A stretch of DNA of 64,000 bases from Enorma burkinafasonensis (GTDB lineage: Bacteria; Actinomycetota; Coriobacteriia; Coriobacteriales; Coriobacteriaceae), in contig NZ_LR597505.1 in NCBI RefSeq assembly GCF_902150035.1, positions 1 through 64,000 on the forward strand. Reading direction: 5' to 3'. Shown piece by piece: positions 24,613 to 32,758 of this stretch. The notes under the pieces are model-generated. The model saw only the letters and a list, made by a program, of their open reading frames with translations. It did no database searches and had not been told where the DNA came from. Every line of letters starts with the position of its first letter. Position 1 is the first letter of the stretch. The position numbers and the translations under genes are program-made.

Positions 24613-25875
24613 CTACTTTCCCAGAGCCTGGAACATCAGGCGCTTATATGCCTCCACGCCGGGCTGGTCAAACGGGTTGACGCCCAGCAGCTCGCCCGAA
24701 AGATAGCAGGCGAACGCGAACCAGTAGAACATCATACCCATATGTTCCGCATCGAGGTGGTCCAACTCCAAGGTCATCACAGGAAGTACCTCAGCGTGCG
24801 CGGCGCGCGTCGCCGAGAAGCTCGCCTTATTGATGTCCCAGAAGTCCTTGCCGTCCAGATACCCGAAGGCATCGGCGACGTCGGTCCCGCCGAGCACGAG
24901 GCTGTCGCCCTCGCCGGGGTTCAAAAGGTCGATGAAGGTCTCGAACAGCTGGTGGGTGCCGTCCTGGGCGTACTGGCCGAGCGAGTGCATCTCCTCGGAG
25001 CACTCGATGGACGACGGGAAGATGCCGCGCCCGTCCTTGCCCTCGCTCTCGGCGAAGAGCTGCTCCCACCACTTCGAGAACCAGCGGAAGCGCGGCTCGA
25101 AGAAGCCGAGCAGCTCGACGCGATACCCGCGGTCCCACAGGATGTTGCGCAGGCACGCGTAGCGCCAGGCGGAGTTCGCCGTGCCCGAGATGCCGCGGCA
25201 GATGCCCTGCATCTCCTTGGCGCCCGCGACGAGGCCGCGGATGTCCGCGCCGGCGACGGCGAGCGGCAGCAGGTGCACCTCGGTGAGCGCGGTGTAGCGG
25301 CCGCCCACGTTGGTCGCGAACGGCACGAAGGTGTAGCCCTCCGCGCGGCAGAGGTCCTCGAGCGGCGAGCCGATGGTGCCGGTGCACACGATGCGGCGCG
25401 CCGCCTCCTCGGTGCCGTAGCGCTCGACGAGGTACTGGCGGAGCAGGCGGAACGAGGAGCCGGGCTCCAGGGTCTCGAAGTTCTTGGCGATGCAGTCGAT
25501 CACGACGTCGTGCCCGTCGAGCTCGCGCAGGACGCGGTTGAGCTCGAAGGCGGACAGGGTGTTGCCCGCGTAGACGATGCGCGCGCCCTCGGGCGCCAGG
25601 GCCTTGATGACGGCGCGTGCCGAGTTGTTCGAGCCGCCGACGCCGATGATCACGAACGTGTCGGCGATGCCGCGGATCTTGCGCGCGAGCTCCTCGATGC
25701 GCGCGAGGGTCTCCTCCCCCGCCCACTCATCGACATCGAGCCATCCCTGCGAGTCGGCATAGCGCTCCTCGCCCGCTTGGCAGCGCGCGAGCACGTCCGC
25801 GTGCGCGGCGGCATAGGCCTCGAGCTCGTCGCGCGCGACGAACTTCTCGGCGAAGGTGATATTCAGGTCGAGCAT
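24613..25875 (-). CDS. Glucose-6-phosphate isomerase-like protein with altered phosphate loop
   Basis: A 420-residue member of the bacterial GPI family. It keeps the GVGGSNNSAR loop (78-87), VGGRYTALTEVHLLPLA, EMHSLGQYAQDG and the C-terminal GVNPFDQPGVEAYKRLMF with the conserved Lys. The phosphate-binding loop, normally SKSGTTTEP or SKTFTTxET, is here AKNFETLEP (130-138), losing the Ser and one Thr and gaining a Glu. Binding of a 6-phosphate looks weakened, so the substrate may not be glucose 6-phosphate. It sits in the LacI operon with PFK- and TIM-like genes; a housekeeping pgi would be expected elsewhere. Confidence 0.8.
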   Translation of the reverse strand: MLDLNITFAEKFVARDELEAYAAAHADVLARCQAGEERYADSQGWLDVDEWAGEETLARIEELARKIRGIADTFVIIGVGGSNNSARAVIKALAPEGARIVYAGNTLSAFELNRVLRELDGHDVVIDCIAKNFETLEPGSSFRLLRQYLVERYGTEEAARRIVCTGTIGSPLEDLCRAEGYTFVPFATNVGGRYTALTEVHLLPLAVAGADIRGLVAGAKEMQGICRGISGTANSAWRYACLRNILWDRGYRVELLGFFEPRFRWFSKWWEQLFAESEGKDGRGIFPSSIECSEEMHSLGQYAQDGTHQLFETFIDLLNPGEGDSLVLGGTDVADAFGYLDGKDFWDINKASFSATRAAHAEVLPVMTLELDHLDAEHMGMMFYWFAFACYLSGELLGVNPFDQPGVEAYKRLMFQALGK

Positions 25876-25897
25876 AAATCAGCTCCCATCGGGATAG

Positions 25898-25931
25898 CAA
25901 AAGCCCGGGCAGGGCGCGAGCCCCGCCCGGG
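25898..25931 (-). terminator. Intra-operon terminator or attenuator before the GPI-like gene
   Basis: On the minus strand CCCGGGC pairs with GCCCGGG within a longer GC-rich stem and is followed by TTTTG. It lies between the LarA-like gene and the GPI-like gene, so it probably lowers transcription of the distal genes. Confidence 0.7.
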
Positions 25932-25942
25932 TGCCGGGATCG

Positions 25943-27439
25943 CTAGCAGCCGCAGGGATGCGCCGGGGCGTCATCCATGAAGGTGCTGTTCTGGGACGGG
26001 TCCTTCATGCACAGGTGCGGCACGGCGCGGTTGTACGCGTGCGGCAGCGCCAGGATATTGGGGTTGCCGTCGGTGTACTTGCGCGTGGCGTCGGCGATGG
26101 CCTCCTCGAAGGTCGGACGCGTCTTGAGGCCCATGGTGCGGGCGATACCGGGCTTCTGGGCGCCCACGATGTAGGTGGCCGCGAGGTACTTCTCGGCGAG
26201 GTTGCCGCAGGTCATCATGCTGAAGCCGTGGAACGGGTGGAAGGCGTTGGCGAAGCGGTACTTGCGGATGTACTCCTCGTTGGTGGCGAAGTACTCGCCG
26301 TACTTGATCATCTCGTCGAGGGTGTTCATCTTGTCGGACTGCCACAGCTCCCACTGCTCGCGCAGGTACGGCCAGCGCTCGTCGTGGAACCAGCCGTTGC
26401 AGTAGCTCGCGATCACGAAGACACAGTGGTCGGAGAGGATGCGCTTGTGGCGGATGACCTGGGCCGAGACGGCCTGCATCATCTGGATGGGGTTCGTGCC
26501 CATACCGTCGCCGTAGTGGAAGTTCGTGGGCATGCCCATGACCACGATGTCGTACTTCTTCTCGGCCCAGTGCACGTAGGTGCGCTTGTCGGCCACGGCC
26601 CAGGAGACGGGCTGCATCTCGGCGGCGTAGCCCGAGAAGATGGCGATCTGGCGGCTCCAGGTGTCGAGCACCGCATCGCAGCAGAAGAACTTCTTGCCCA
26701 TCTTCTCTTCCATGAACATGCCCTGCTGGTCGAACTTGTCGCGCATGAGCGAGGACGTGGACACGGGCACGAAGTCGGGGCGGCTCATGACGCGCGGCAC
26801 GTGGTGCGCGCTGATGGAGCGCCAGTGGGTGATGCCGGTGGCGCAGTGCTTGTAGCCGCCCGAGTAGCCGCCGTAGGGGTTGCCCTGCGTGTGGCCGATG
26901 AGGATGGCGATGTCGGCGTCGTAGACGTACTTGTTCATGATCACGTGGTCGCCCTGCGGCGTGAAGCCGAGGTCGACGAGGTGGTCGTAGTCCTCGGAGT
27001 CGTGGCTCGTGATCTGGCCGGTGCCCTCGAACTCGTTGTAGAGCTCCTCGCCGAGGATCTGCTTGGCCTCGGCGGTGGAGGTGCGGGGGTGCAGGCCGTT
27101 GGAGAACAGCAGCAGCACGTCATCGTGCTTGACGCCCTGGGCGAAGAGCTCGTCCAGGCAGGCGCGGATGGCGACCTTGCGGTGCGCGGTGGGCTGCGTG
27201 CCGCCCTTCACGATGTCGGGGATGACGATGACGACCTTCGCGCCCGGGTGCGCGTAGGAGGCCAGCGGGTCCATGCCGATGGGGTTGCGGATGCTCTCGA
27301 GCGTCGCGTTGTAGAGGCTGTCCCAGTCCTGCGGCAGGCACTCGGGGTCCTTGACGGTCTCGCCGGTGACGAAGACGTCGGTCGTGTCGGGGAGCTCGGC
27401 TCCCATCATGCCGGTGCCCCACTCGAAATCAAGATGCAT
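25943..27439 (-). CDS. LarA-like (DUF2088) nickel-pincer racemase/epimerase homologue
   Basis: A 498-residue protein, longer than LarA (about 425). By hand alignment with Lactobacillus LarA it keeps the cofactor-linking Lys (K197 in GGYSGGYKHCATG), one catalytic His (H117 in SNGLHPRTS) and the His at the H200 position (H213). The second catalytic His (H174) aligns with Asn187 in TQGNPYGGY, and the DHTRP substrate motif is DIVKGG. It is therefore a divergent LarA homologue, probably acting on another 2-hydroxy acid or a sugar derivative. It is in the LacI operon between the TIM-like and GPI-like genes, with larC and larB nearby, which supports a nickel-pincer cofactor. LarE was not found. Confidence 0.8.
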   Translation of the reverse strand: MHLDFEWGTGMMGAELPDTTDVFVTGETVKDPECLPQDWDSLYNATLESIRNPIGMDPLASYAHPGAKVVIVIPDIVKGGTQPTAHRKVAIRACLDELFAQGVKHDDVLLLFSNGLHPRTSTAEAKQILGEELYNEFEGTGQITSHDSEDYDHLVDLGFTPQGDHVIMNKYVYDADIAILIGHTQGNPYGGYSGGYKHCATGITHWRSISAHHVPRVMSRPDFVPVSTSSLMRDKFDQQGMFMEEKMGKKFFCCDAVLDTWSRQIAIFSGYAAEMQPVSWAVADKRTYVHWAEKKYDIVVMGMPTNFHYGDGMGTNPIQMMQAVSAQVIRHKRILSDHCVFVIASYCNGWFHDERWPYLREQWELWQSDKMNTLDEMIKYGEYFATNEEYIRKYRFANAFHPFHGFSMMTCGNLAEKYLAATYIVGAQKPGIARTMGLKTRPTFEEAIADATRKYTDGNPNILALPHAYNRAVPHLCMKDPSQNSTFMDDAPAHPCGC

Positions 27440-27490
27440 TGCGGTTCCTTTCTGTCAAACCGTATGGTGCCCTGCGTTGCGGCTTTCGAT

Positions 27491-28333
27491 CTACACGCCC
27501 AGGTACAGGCGGACGATCTCGAAGTACTCCTCCGGGTAGAAGCCGATCTCGCCGGTGAAGCGCGTGAGCGCGATGAGGCCGCCGTCGATCGCGTCGATGC
27601 TGGCGAGCATCTCGGCGTTGTCGCTCTTGAGGCCGCCGCCGTAGACGACGGGCAGGCCGCCCGATGCCTGCTTGGCGAGCTCGGCCACACGCGTGATGTG
27701 CTCCTTGCCCGCCGGCGTCTTGCCCGGGCCGATGCTCCACACCGGCTCGTAGGCGAGGGCGACCTTGGAGGTGTCGACGCCCGCCAGTCCGCGCTCGATC
27801 TGCGCCGAGATCACGTCGTGCCACGCGTCGGCCTCCTCCTCGCGCTCGCCGATGCAGAACAGCACGTCGAGCCCGGCGTCCACGGCGCATTTGAGCTCCT
27901 CGTTGAGCAGGCGGTCGACCGCGGGCGCGGCGTCGGTGCCCTCGACGCCCACGGCGGCCATGACCTCGCGCAGGGCGTTGCGCTCCTCGCAGTGGCCGAC
28001 GAGCACGCTGTCGACGCCCAGCTGCACCATGGCGGAGGCGGGGCGCAGGCTCGTGAAGGCGCCGAAGTTGCCGCCCGGGGCGGTCGTGGCGCGGTGGATG
28101 CCCTGGCAGCCCACGTGCAGCGCCGAGCCCTCCTTGAGCGCGCCGGTCGCCGGGATCAGATGGGACTCGGGCAGAAACGCCGCGAAATGCGCCTTGTCGG
28201 CGAGCTCCGTCACGCCGTCCTGCAGCGCCTCGACGACGGCGGTACCCCACGTGCGCGGGTCGGCGAGGCGGTTGACGCCGCCGAGCTCGGGCTTCACGTC
28301 GAAGCGCTTGAGGTTGAGGTAGATCCGTTTCAT
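27491..28333 (-). CDS. Triose-phosphate isomerase-like protein
   Basis: A 280-residue TIM-barrel isomerase. The N-terminal NLK pair, the catalytic His in LVGHCEERN, the catalytic Glu in YEPVWSIGPGK and the phosphate-binding GGGLKSDNAE are present. It is about 30 residues longer than a normal TpiA and the segment before the His (GGNFGAFTSLRPASAM) differs from the usual GAFTGE pattern, so it may be a paralogue for another aldose/ketose phosphate. Start at 28333 is chosen because AAGGAG lies 8 nt upstream; the ATG six bases earlier is too close. Between the PFK- and LarA-like genes. Confidence 0.85.
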   Translation of the reverse strand: MKRIYLNLKRFDVKPELGGVNRLADPRTWGTAVVEALQDGVTELADKAHFAAFLPESHLIPATGALKEGSALHVGCQGIHRATTAPGGNFGAFTSLRPASAMVQLGVDSVLVGHCEERNALREVMAAVGVEGTDAAPAVDRLLNEELKCAVDAGLDVLFCIGEREEEADAWHDVISAQIERGLAGVDTSKVALAYEPVWSIGPGKTPAGKEHITRVAELAKQASGGLPVVYGGGLKSDNAEMLASIDAIDGGLIALTRFTGEIGFYPEEYFEIVRLYLGV

Positions 28334-28391
28334 ATGCATCGCTCCTTCTAGGTCGCTTGAAGCCTTACGGGTGGCAGGCGCCGGGCGCGCG

Positions 28392-29564
28392 CTACGCGAA
28401 GCTCACGAGGCGCGGCAGGGGCTCGCCGATGAGCGGGCGGCACCAGGTGCGGAAGGCCTCGGTGACGCCGTTGCCCCGCTCGTTGATGAACTCGTCGGGC
28501 AGGTGCTGCTCGTCGAGCATCACCTGCTCGATGGGGATGCGCACGCAGCGGACAGCGTAGTCCGCGCCGCCCTCGCGCTCGAAGCCGATCATCTTGCCCG
28601 AGTCGCCCTCGAGCGCCGCGCGCACGGCCTCGCTGCCGGCGCGGATGGCCTCGTCGCGGTCGACCGAGCTCTGGTAGGCGATCGAGGCGCGGCCCACGAG
28701 GCCCGGCTTCTCGGAGCGCGCCTTGTAGCCGAGCTTCTTGATGATGAGGTTCGCGAGGTGCGCGGAGACGTCGCCGAAGTACGTCGCGCGGCCGACCGTC
28801 ATGACCGGCTCGACGATGGGCGTGCCGTCGGCGTAGTGCAGGCCCTCGCTCGCCACCACCACGCCGGAGCGCTTCTCGTCGATGAGCGCCTGGACGTCTG
28901 CCAAAAACTCGTCCTCGTTGAAGGCGCGCTCGGGCATGTAGATGAGGTCGGGCCCGGCGATGCCCGCGTCGGCGGCGAGCGCGGACGACGCCGCTACCCA
29001 GCCCGCCGAGCGGCCCATGACCTCGAGGACCACGATATGGATGGGAAGGCCCTTCACGTCGCAGCAGACCTCGGAGGTCGTCTGCGCCACGAAGCGCGCG
29101 GCGCTGCCGAAGCCCGGCGCGTGGTCGGTCACGGCGATGTCGTTGTCCATCGTCTTGGGGATGCCCATGACGCCCACGTCGACGCCCGCCTCGCAGCACG
29201 CGTGGTAGATCTTGCCGCAGGTGTCCATCGAGCCGTTGCCGCCCGTCATGAGCACCCAGCGGATGCCGTGCCGGGCGATTGCCTCAGCGAGGCGGCGGTA
29301 CCCCTCCTCGTCCACGGCGTCGCGCCCGGTGCCGATCGCCGAGGACGGCGTGGACGGCAGCAGGGCGAGGTCGCTCTCGGGCACCGCGCGGAAATCGACG
29401 AAGTCGCCCGCGGCAAGTCCCGCCACGCCCCCGCGGGCGCCGAGGACCGCACCCACGCCGGGCGCGCCGAGCGCGGTGCGCACCGCGCCGTAGAGCGACG
29501 CGTTGATGACCGCCGTCGGCCCCCCTCCGTGGATGACCAGCAGGTTATCGCCTTGCGTTGCCAT
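28392..29564 (-). CDS. PPi-type phosphofructokinase-like protein
   Basis: A 390-residue PFK-family protein. It starts with HGGGPTAVINASL, typical of PPi-linked enzymes. MGIPKTMDND (133-142) has Lys in place of the Gly found in ATP enzymes, the mark of PPi dependence, and MGRSAGWVA follows. The GGDGS metal loop reads GGNGS, with Asn110 replacing the Mg-binding Asp. It would phosphorylate fructose 6-phosphate or a related ketose phosphate at C1. First structural gene after lacI in the operon, followed by the TIM-like gene. Start at 29564 with AAGGTGG upstream. Confidence 0.85.
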   Translation of the reverse strand: MATQGDNLLVIHGGGPTAVINASLYGAVRTALGAPGVGAVLGARGGVAGLAAGDFVDFRAVPESDLALLPSTPSSAIGTGRDAVDEEGYRRLAEAIARHGIRWVLMTGGNGSMDTCGKIYHACCEAGVDVGVMGIPKTMDNDIAVTDHAPGFGSAARFVAQTTSEVCCDVKGLPIHIVVLEVMGRSAGWVAASSALAADAGIAGPDLIYMPERAFNEDEFLADVQALIDEKRSGVVVASEGLHYADGTPIVEPVMTVGRATYFGDVSAHLANLIIKKLGYKARSEKPGLVGRASIAYQSSVDRDEAIRAGSEAVRAALEGDSGKMIGFEREGGADYAVRCVRIPIEQVMLDEQHLPDEFINERGNGVTEAFRTWCRPLIGEPLPRLVSFA

Positions 29565-29628
29565 GTTCGACCACCTTACCTGAGACGTGCCCCGAAGGGC
29601 TCCCTACCGTACCTGGCTGCTTCCCCCG

Positions 29629-30720
29629 TCATAGCACCTCGCCCGCGGGCCCCGCGTCGCGGCGCGGTCGGCGCCCCGCCGAGGGGCTCATGATATTGGT
29701 GAGGCGCATCAGCCGCGCCGAGGCGGGCTTGCCCTCGATGCGCGACAGGATCTCATCCGCGCAGGCGACGCCCGCGTCGAAGTTGGGCATGCGCGTGTAG
29801 TAATCGGGATGGAACTGGCTCTCGCCGTTGTTCGCGAGCTCGGCGGTGATCACGCCGCGGTAGCGGAACAGGTGCCTGATGGGCTCGGTCCACCCCGACC
29901 AGCTCGCTATGAAGGCGTCGCCGGGCTCCAAGGGCTCGCTCGCGCGGCGCAGCGTGTCCATGAAGGCGTCGGTCAGCCGCTCGCCCTCGTCGGTGATGCC
30001 CACCGAGTAGCGCAGATCCCAGGTGTCGAGGTTGCCGAGCGTGATGGGCGCCTCGACCTCGATGAGCTCGATGGCGGGATAGCCGTCGAAGACGTCGTGC
30101 AGACCGGCGCTTCGCTGCTCCTCCTGCGCGGTCGCCATCTGCGGCTTGACGTAGAGGACGCGGCGCGGGGCGCGCGCGGCGACCCGCTCGGCAAGCAGGC
30201 GCGCGCCGCCGCGGTAGTCGAAGTCCACCGAGCTGAAGGCGTCGGAGGACTGCTGGCAGTCGAAGGTGACGAAGGGAATCCCGTCGCGCTCGATGCGCTC
30301 GACGCTCGCCTCGTCCGGGCCGACGTTGTCCTTGCCCAGAAAGATCACGCCGTCGACGCGGCCCTCGTAGTAGGCGAGCAGGTAGTCCGAGAGCCCTCCG
30401 TCCTTCATCTTGTTGGTGCAGAGCAGGACCATGAGGCCGTTGCGCTCGAGTTCGCTCTGGATGCCCTGGATCGTCTGGCTGAAGCGGGGCACCGCGAGGT
30501 TCTTCTTCGCGACCACGCCCACGCACCCCGTGCGCTTGCGCCTGAGGGCGCGGGCGGCGCTGCTGGGGATGTAGTGGAGCTCGCGCGCGGCGCGCAGGAC
30601 GCGCTTGCGCGTCTCGGGCGCGATCTTCTGCCCGGGGGTGTCGTTGATGACATACGAGACGGTCGCGGTGGTCACGTTCGCGGCCTGAGCGATGTCCTTG
30701 AGCGTGACGCGCTTGCCCAT
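29629..30720 (-). CDS. LacI-family regulator of the divergent sugar regulon
   Basis: A 363-residue protein with helix-turn-helix TLKDIAQAANVTTATVSYVI, hinge PSSAARALRRKRTGCVGV and a sugar-binding-type effector domain. It is a paralogue of the LacI at 19838. Start at 30720 follows AAGGAG by 5 nt. Related palindromes lie on both sides of the intergenic region: one 74 bp upstream of this gene, the other 46 bp before the plus-strand ABC operon. It therefore probably controls both the minus-strand enzyme operon and the plus-strand transporter-nagBA operon. Confidence 0.92.
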   Translation of the reverse strand: MGKRVTLKDIAQAANVTTATVSYVINDTPGQKIAPETRKRVLRAARELHYIPSSAARALRRKRTGCVGVVAKKNLAVPRFSQTIQGIQSELERNGLMVLLCTNKMKDGGLSDYLLAYYEGRVDGVIFLGKDNVGPDEASVERIERDGIPFVTFDCQQSSDAFSSVDFDYRGGARLLAERVAARAPRRVLYVKPQMATAQEEQRSAGLHDVFDGYPAIELIEVEAPITLGNLDTWDLRYSVGITDEGERLTDAFMDTLRRASEPLEPGDAFIASWSGWTEPIRHLFRYRGVITAELANNGESQFHPDYYTRMPNFDAGVACADEILSRIEGKPASARLMRLTNIMSPSAGRRPRRDAGPAGEVL

Positions 30721-30793
30721 CTCCACTCCTTCCCCAGCCCGATGATGCCCGCACACAGGCATCCACGTTTCGCGATACCACCCATAGCATATA

Positions 30794-30809
30794 ACTTATA
30801 CGTTTAAGT
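30794..30809. promoter_or_regulatory. LacI operator on the lacI side
   Basis: ACTTATACGTTTAAGT, the exact reverse complement of the site at 31048-31063. It differs in a few bases from the operators of the paralogous LacI (CTTAAACGATTAAG), keeping the central CG. Confidence 0.8.
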
Positions 30810-30862
30810 AAGAAGCACCATTTTCATATTCCTCAACACAGGCTGACGAGAGCTGGAATTTG

Positions 30863-30980
30863 ACCGTTTGCCCCCCGTTCTCAACCGTTCGCGGATTGCA
30901 GCCCCCGCGGCAAGGGTAGCGTCCAATGCTATCTACCTGCTGATTGAGGTTTGAACGGTCGTTCTCGCCCGCTGAACGGT
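30863..30980. repeat. Phased ACCGTT array C in the divergent promoter region
   Basis: ACCGTT occurs at 30863 and 30884, 21 bp apart, and its reverse complement AACGGT at 30954 and 30975, again 21 bp apart. The two pairs face each other across 64 bp. The layout (direct pair, spacer, inverted pair, two-turn steps) is like arrays A and B but with another motif. It lies between the two LacI operators, so it may bind a second regulator. Confidence 0.6.
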
Positions 30981-31046
30981 AGGTCAACACCCCTACCAAT
31001 TCGTTTTACAGAACTTTAAACTTTGGTTACCTGAGTTTTGCGCGTC

Positions 31047-31064
31047 CACTTAAACGTATAAGTG
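31047..31064. promoter_or_regulatory. LacI operator on the ABC-transporter side
   Basis: CACTTAAACGTATAAGTG, nearly palindromic around CG, the inverse of the site at 30794. It lies 46 bp before the permease start and likely overlaps its promoter. Confidence 0.8.
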
Positions 31065-31109
31065 AACACGGAGACACTCTGGAACCGCGTGAGGAAGGAG
31101 TCCCATACG

Positions 31110-31886
31110 ATGGATCAAAAGAAAGTGCCAATCTGGGCGAAGATCCCCAACATGGTTTGGGTGCTGATCTCATTCGCCTGCGCCATCGCGCTCTGGCTGG
31201 TCGCCTCCAGCCAGATGCCCGCGGTGTTCGCGCCTCCCGCCGAGGTCCTGGATGCCCTCGTGACCCAGTGGAACAGCGGCCGCCTCGTGCAGCACATCGC
31301 CGCGTCCCTCTCGCGCGTGCTCATCGGCTTCGGCATCGCCTTCGTGACCTCCATCCCGGTCGCGTTCCTCATGGCGTGGTACGAGCCCATCCGCCACATC
31401 ATCGAGCCGTGGATCCAGTTCGTGCGCAACATCCCGCCGCTGGCCTACGTCTTCCTGCTCATCGCCTGGCTGGGCATCGGCAACGAGTCCAAGATCGCGG
31501 TCATCTTCATCGCGGCCTTCCTCGTGCAGGTGGTCACCATCTACCAGGGCGTCAAGGGTGTCGACACCACGCTCATCAAGGCCGCCCGCGTGCTCGGCGC
31601 CAAGCAGCGTGACATCTTCTTCAAGGTCACCATCCCCGCGACGACCCCGTTCATCCTCGTCGCCGCGCGCCTGGGCCTGTCCACCTCGCTCACGACGCTC
31701 ATGGCTTCCGAGATCGTCGGCGGCGACCGCGGCCTCGGCATGATGATCCAGCAGGCGAGCGGTTACTACGACATGGCTACCGTGCTGCTGGGCATCATCC
31801 TGCTCGGCGTCATCGGCATCTGCTTCGAGAAGATCGTTCGCTTCCTTGAAAGGAGGTTCACCGGATGGCAGGAAACGATGCAGTAA
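31110..31886 (+). CDS. TauC/SsuC-type ABC transporter permease
   Basis: A 258-residue inner-membrane protein with about six helices. The EAA-type loop GVDTTLIKAARVLGAKQRD contacts the ATPase. The set resembles permeases for taurine, sulfonates, nitrate or pyrimidine precursors. ATG at 31110 is preceded by AAGGAG; the upstream ATG at 31062 overlaps the LacI operator and is unlikely. Its end overlaps the ATPase gene by 22 bp. First gene of the plus-strand operon, an odd partner for sugar enzymes. Confidence 0.92.
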   Translation: MDQKKVPIWAKIPNMVWVLISFACAIALWLVASSQMPAVFAPPAEVLDALVTQWNSGRLVQHIAASLSRVLIGFGIAFVTSIPVAFLMAWYEPIRHIIEPWIQFVRNIPPLAYVFLLIAWLGIGNESKIAVIFIAAFLVQVVTIYQGVKGVDTTLIKAARVLGAKQRDIFFKVTIPATTPFILVAARLGLSTSLTTLMASEIVGGDRGLGMMIQQASGYYDMATVLLGIILLGVIGICFEKIVRFLERRFTGWQETMQ

Positions 31887-32653
31887 AGGTCAAGATCGAC
31901 CATGTGGTGAAGAAGTTCCAGACGCGCAAGGGCGAGATGACCGCGCTCAACGGCGTCGACCTCGATATCCACGAGAACGAGTTCATCACGGTCGTCGGCC
32001 CGTCCGGCTGCGGCAAATCCACGCTTCTGAACATCATCGGCGGCCTCGAGACCCCCACCGAGGGTCAGGTCCTCGTCGACGGCAAGCCCGTCGACGGCCC
32101 GAGCCCCGAGCGCGGTATCGTGTTCCAGCAGTACGCGCTCTTCCCGTGGCTCACGGTCATCAAGAACGTCATGTTCGGCCTGAAGCTCCAGGGCAAGTCC
32201 AAGGAGGAGGCCGAGGAGATCGCCCACAAGTACCTCAAGATGGTCGAGCTCGAGGACTTCGCCAACCACTACCCCAAGGAGCTCTCGGGCGGCATGAAGC
32301 AGCGCGTCGCCATCGCCCGCGCCTACGCCACCAACCCCAAGGTCCTGCTCATGGACGAGCCCTTCGGCGCCCTCGACGCCCAGACCCGCACCCAGCTCCA
32401 GCAGGAGCTCATCGAGACCTGGGAGAAGGAGCGCAAGACCTGCTTCTTCATCACCCATGACGTCGAGGAGGCCATCATCCTGGGCCAGCGCTGCGTGATC
32501 ATGAGCGCGCGTCCCGGCCGCGTGAAGGACATCATCGACATCGACATCCCCTACCCGCGCGACCAGGCCACCAAGATGAGCCCGCGCTTCCTGGAGCTCA
32601 AGAACGAGATCTGGAGCCAGGTCTACCAGGAGTACCTGTCCGTCCGCAAGTAA
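31865..32653 (+). CDS. TauB/SsuB-type ABC transporter ATPase
   Basis: A 262-residue nucleotide-binding protein with Walker A GPSGCGKST, Q-loop QQYALFPW, signature LSGGMKQR, Walker B VLLMDEPFGALD and switch His in FITHD. It belongs to the nitrate/sulfonate/taurine class. The ATG lies after AAAGGAGG inside the permease gene, so translation is coupled. It powers import of the solute caught by the lipoprotein encoded next. Confidence 0.95.
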   Translation: MAGNDAVKVKIDHVVKKFQTRKGEMTALNGVDLDIHENEFITVVGPSGCGKSTLLNIIGGLETPTEGQVLVDGKPVDGPSPERGIVFQQYALFPWLTVIKNVMFGLKLQGKSKEEAEEIAHKYLKMVELEDFANHYPKELSGGMKQRVAIARAYATNPKVLLMDEPFGALDAQTRTQLQQELIETWEKERKTCFFITHDVEEAIILGQRCVIMSARPGRVKDIIDIDIPYPRDQATKMSPRFLELKNEIWSQVYQEYLSVRK

Positions 32654-32667
32654 CGGATGAGACCCGT

Positions 32668-32698
32668 CCCGCATCGCATCGCCCCGGTGCGATGCGGG
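32668..32698 (+). other. Intercistronic hairpin before the substrate-binding protein
   Basis: An 11-bp perfect stem (CCCGCATCGCA/TGCGATGCGGG) with a 9-nt loop and no T-run, between the ATPase and binding-protein genes. Such hairpins often protect the 5' end of the binding-protein mRNA so that it is made in excess. Confidence 0.65.
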
Positions 32699-32758
32699 TA
32701 TCACTAAGGTAATCATGCGTTCCCGATCCGCGGGACGCACGAAGAGAAGGAGTGCCTT

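Noticed and set aside
15640-29693. Very long open frames antisense to real genes (for example about 15640-17229, 17279-19690, 25931-28351 plus strand)
   Set aside because: They mirror genes with strong conserved motifs, are extremely rich in Arg, Ala, Gly, His and Leu, and arise because high-GC codon use removes stops on the other strand.
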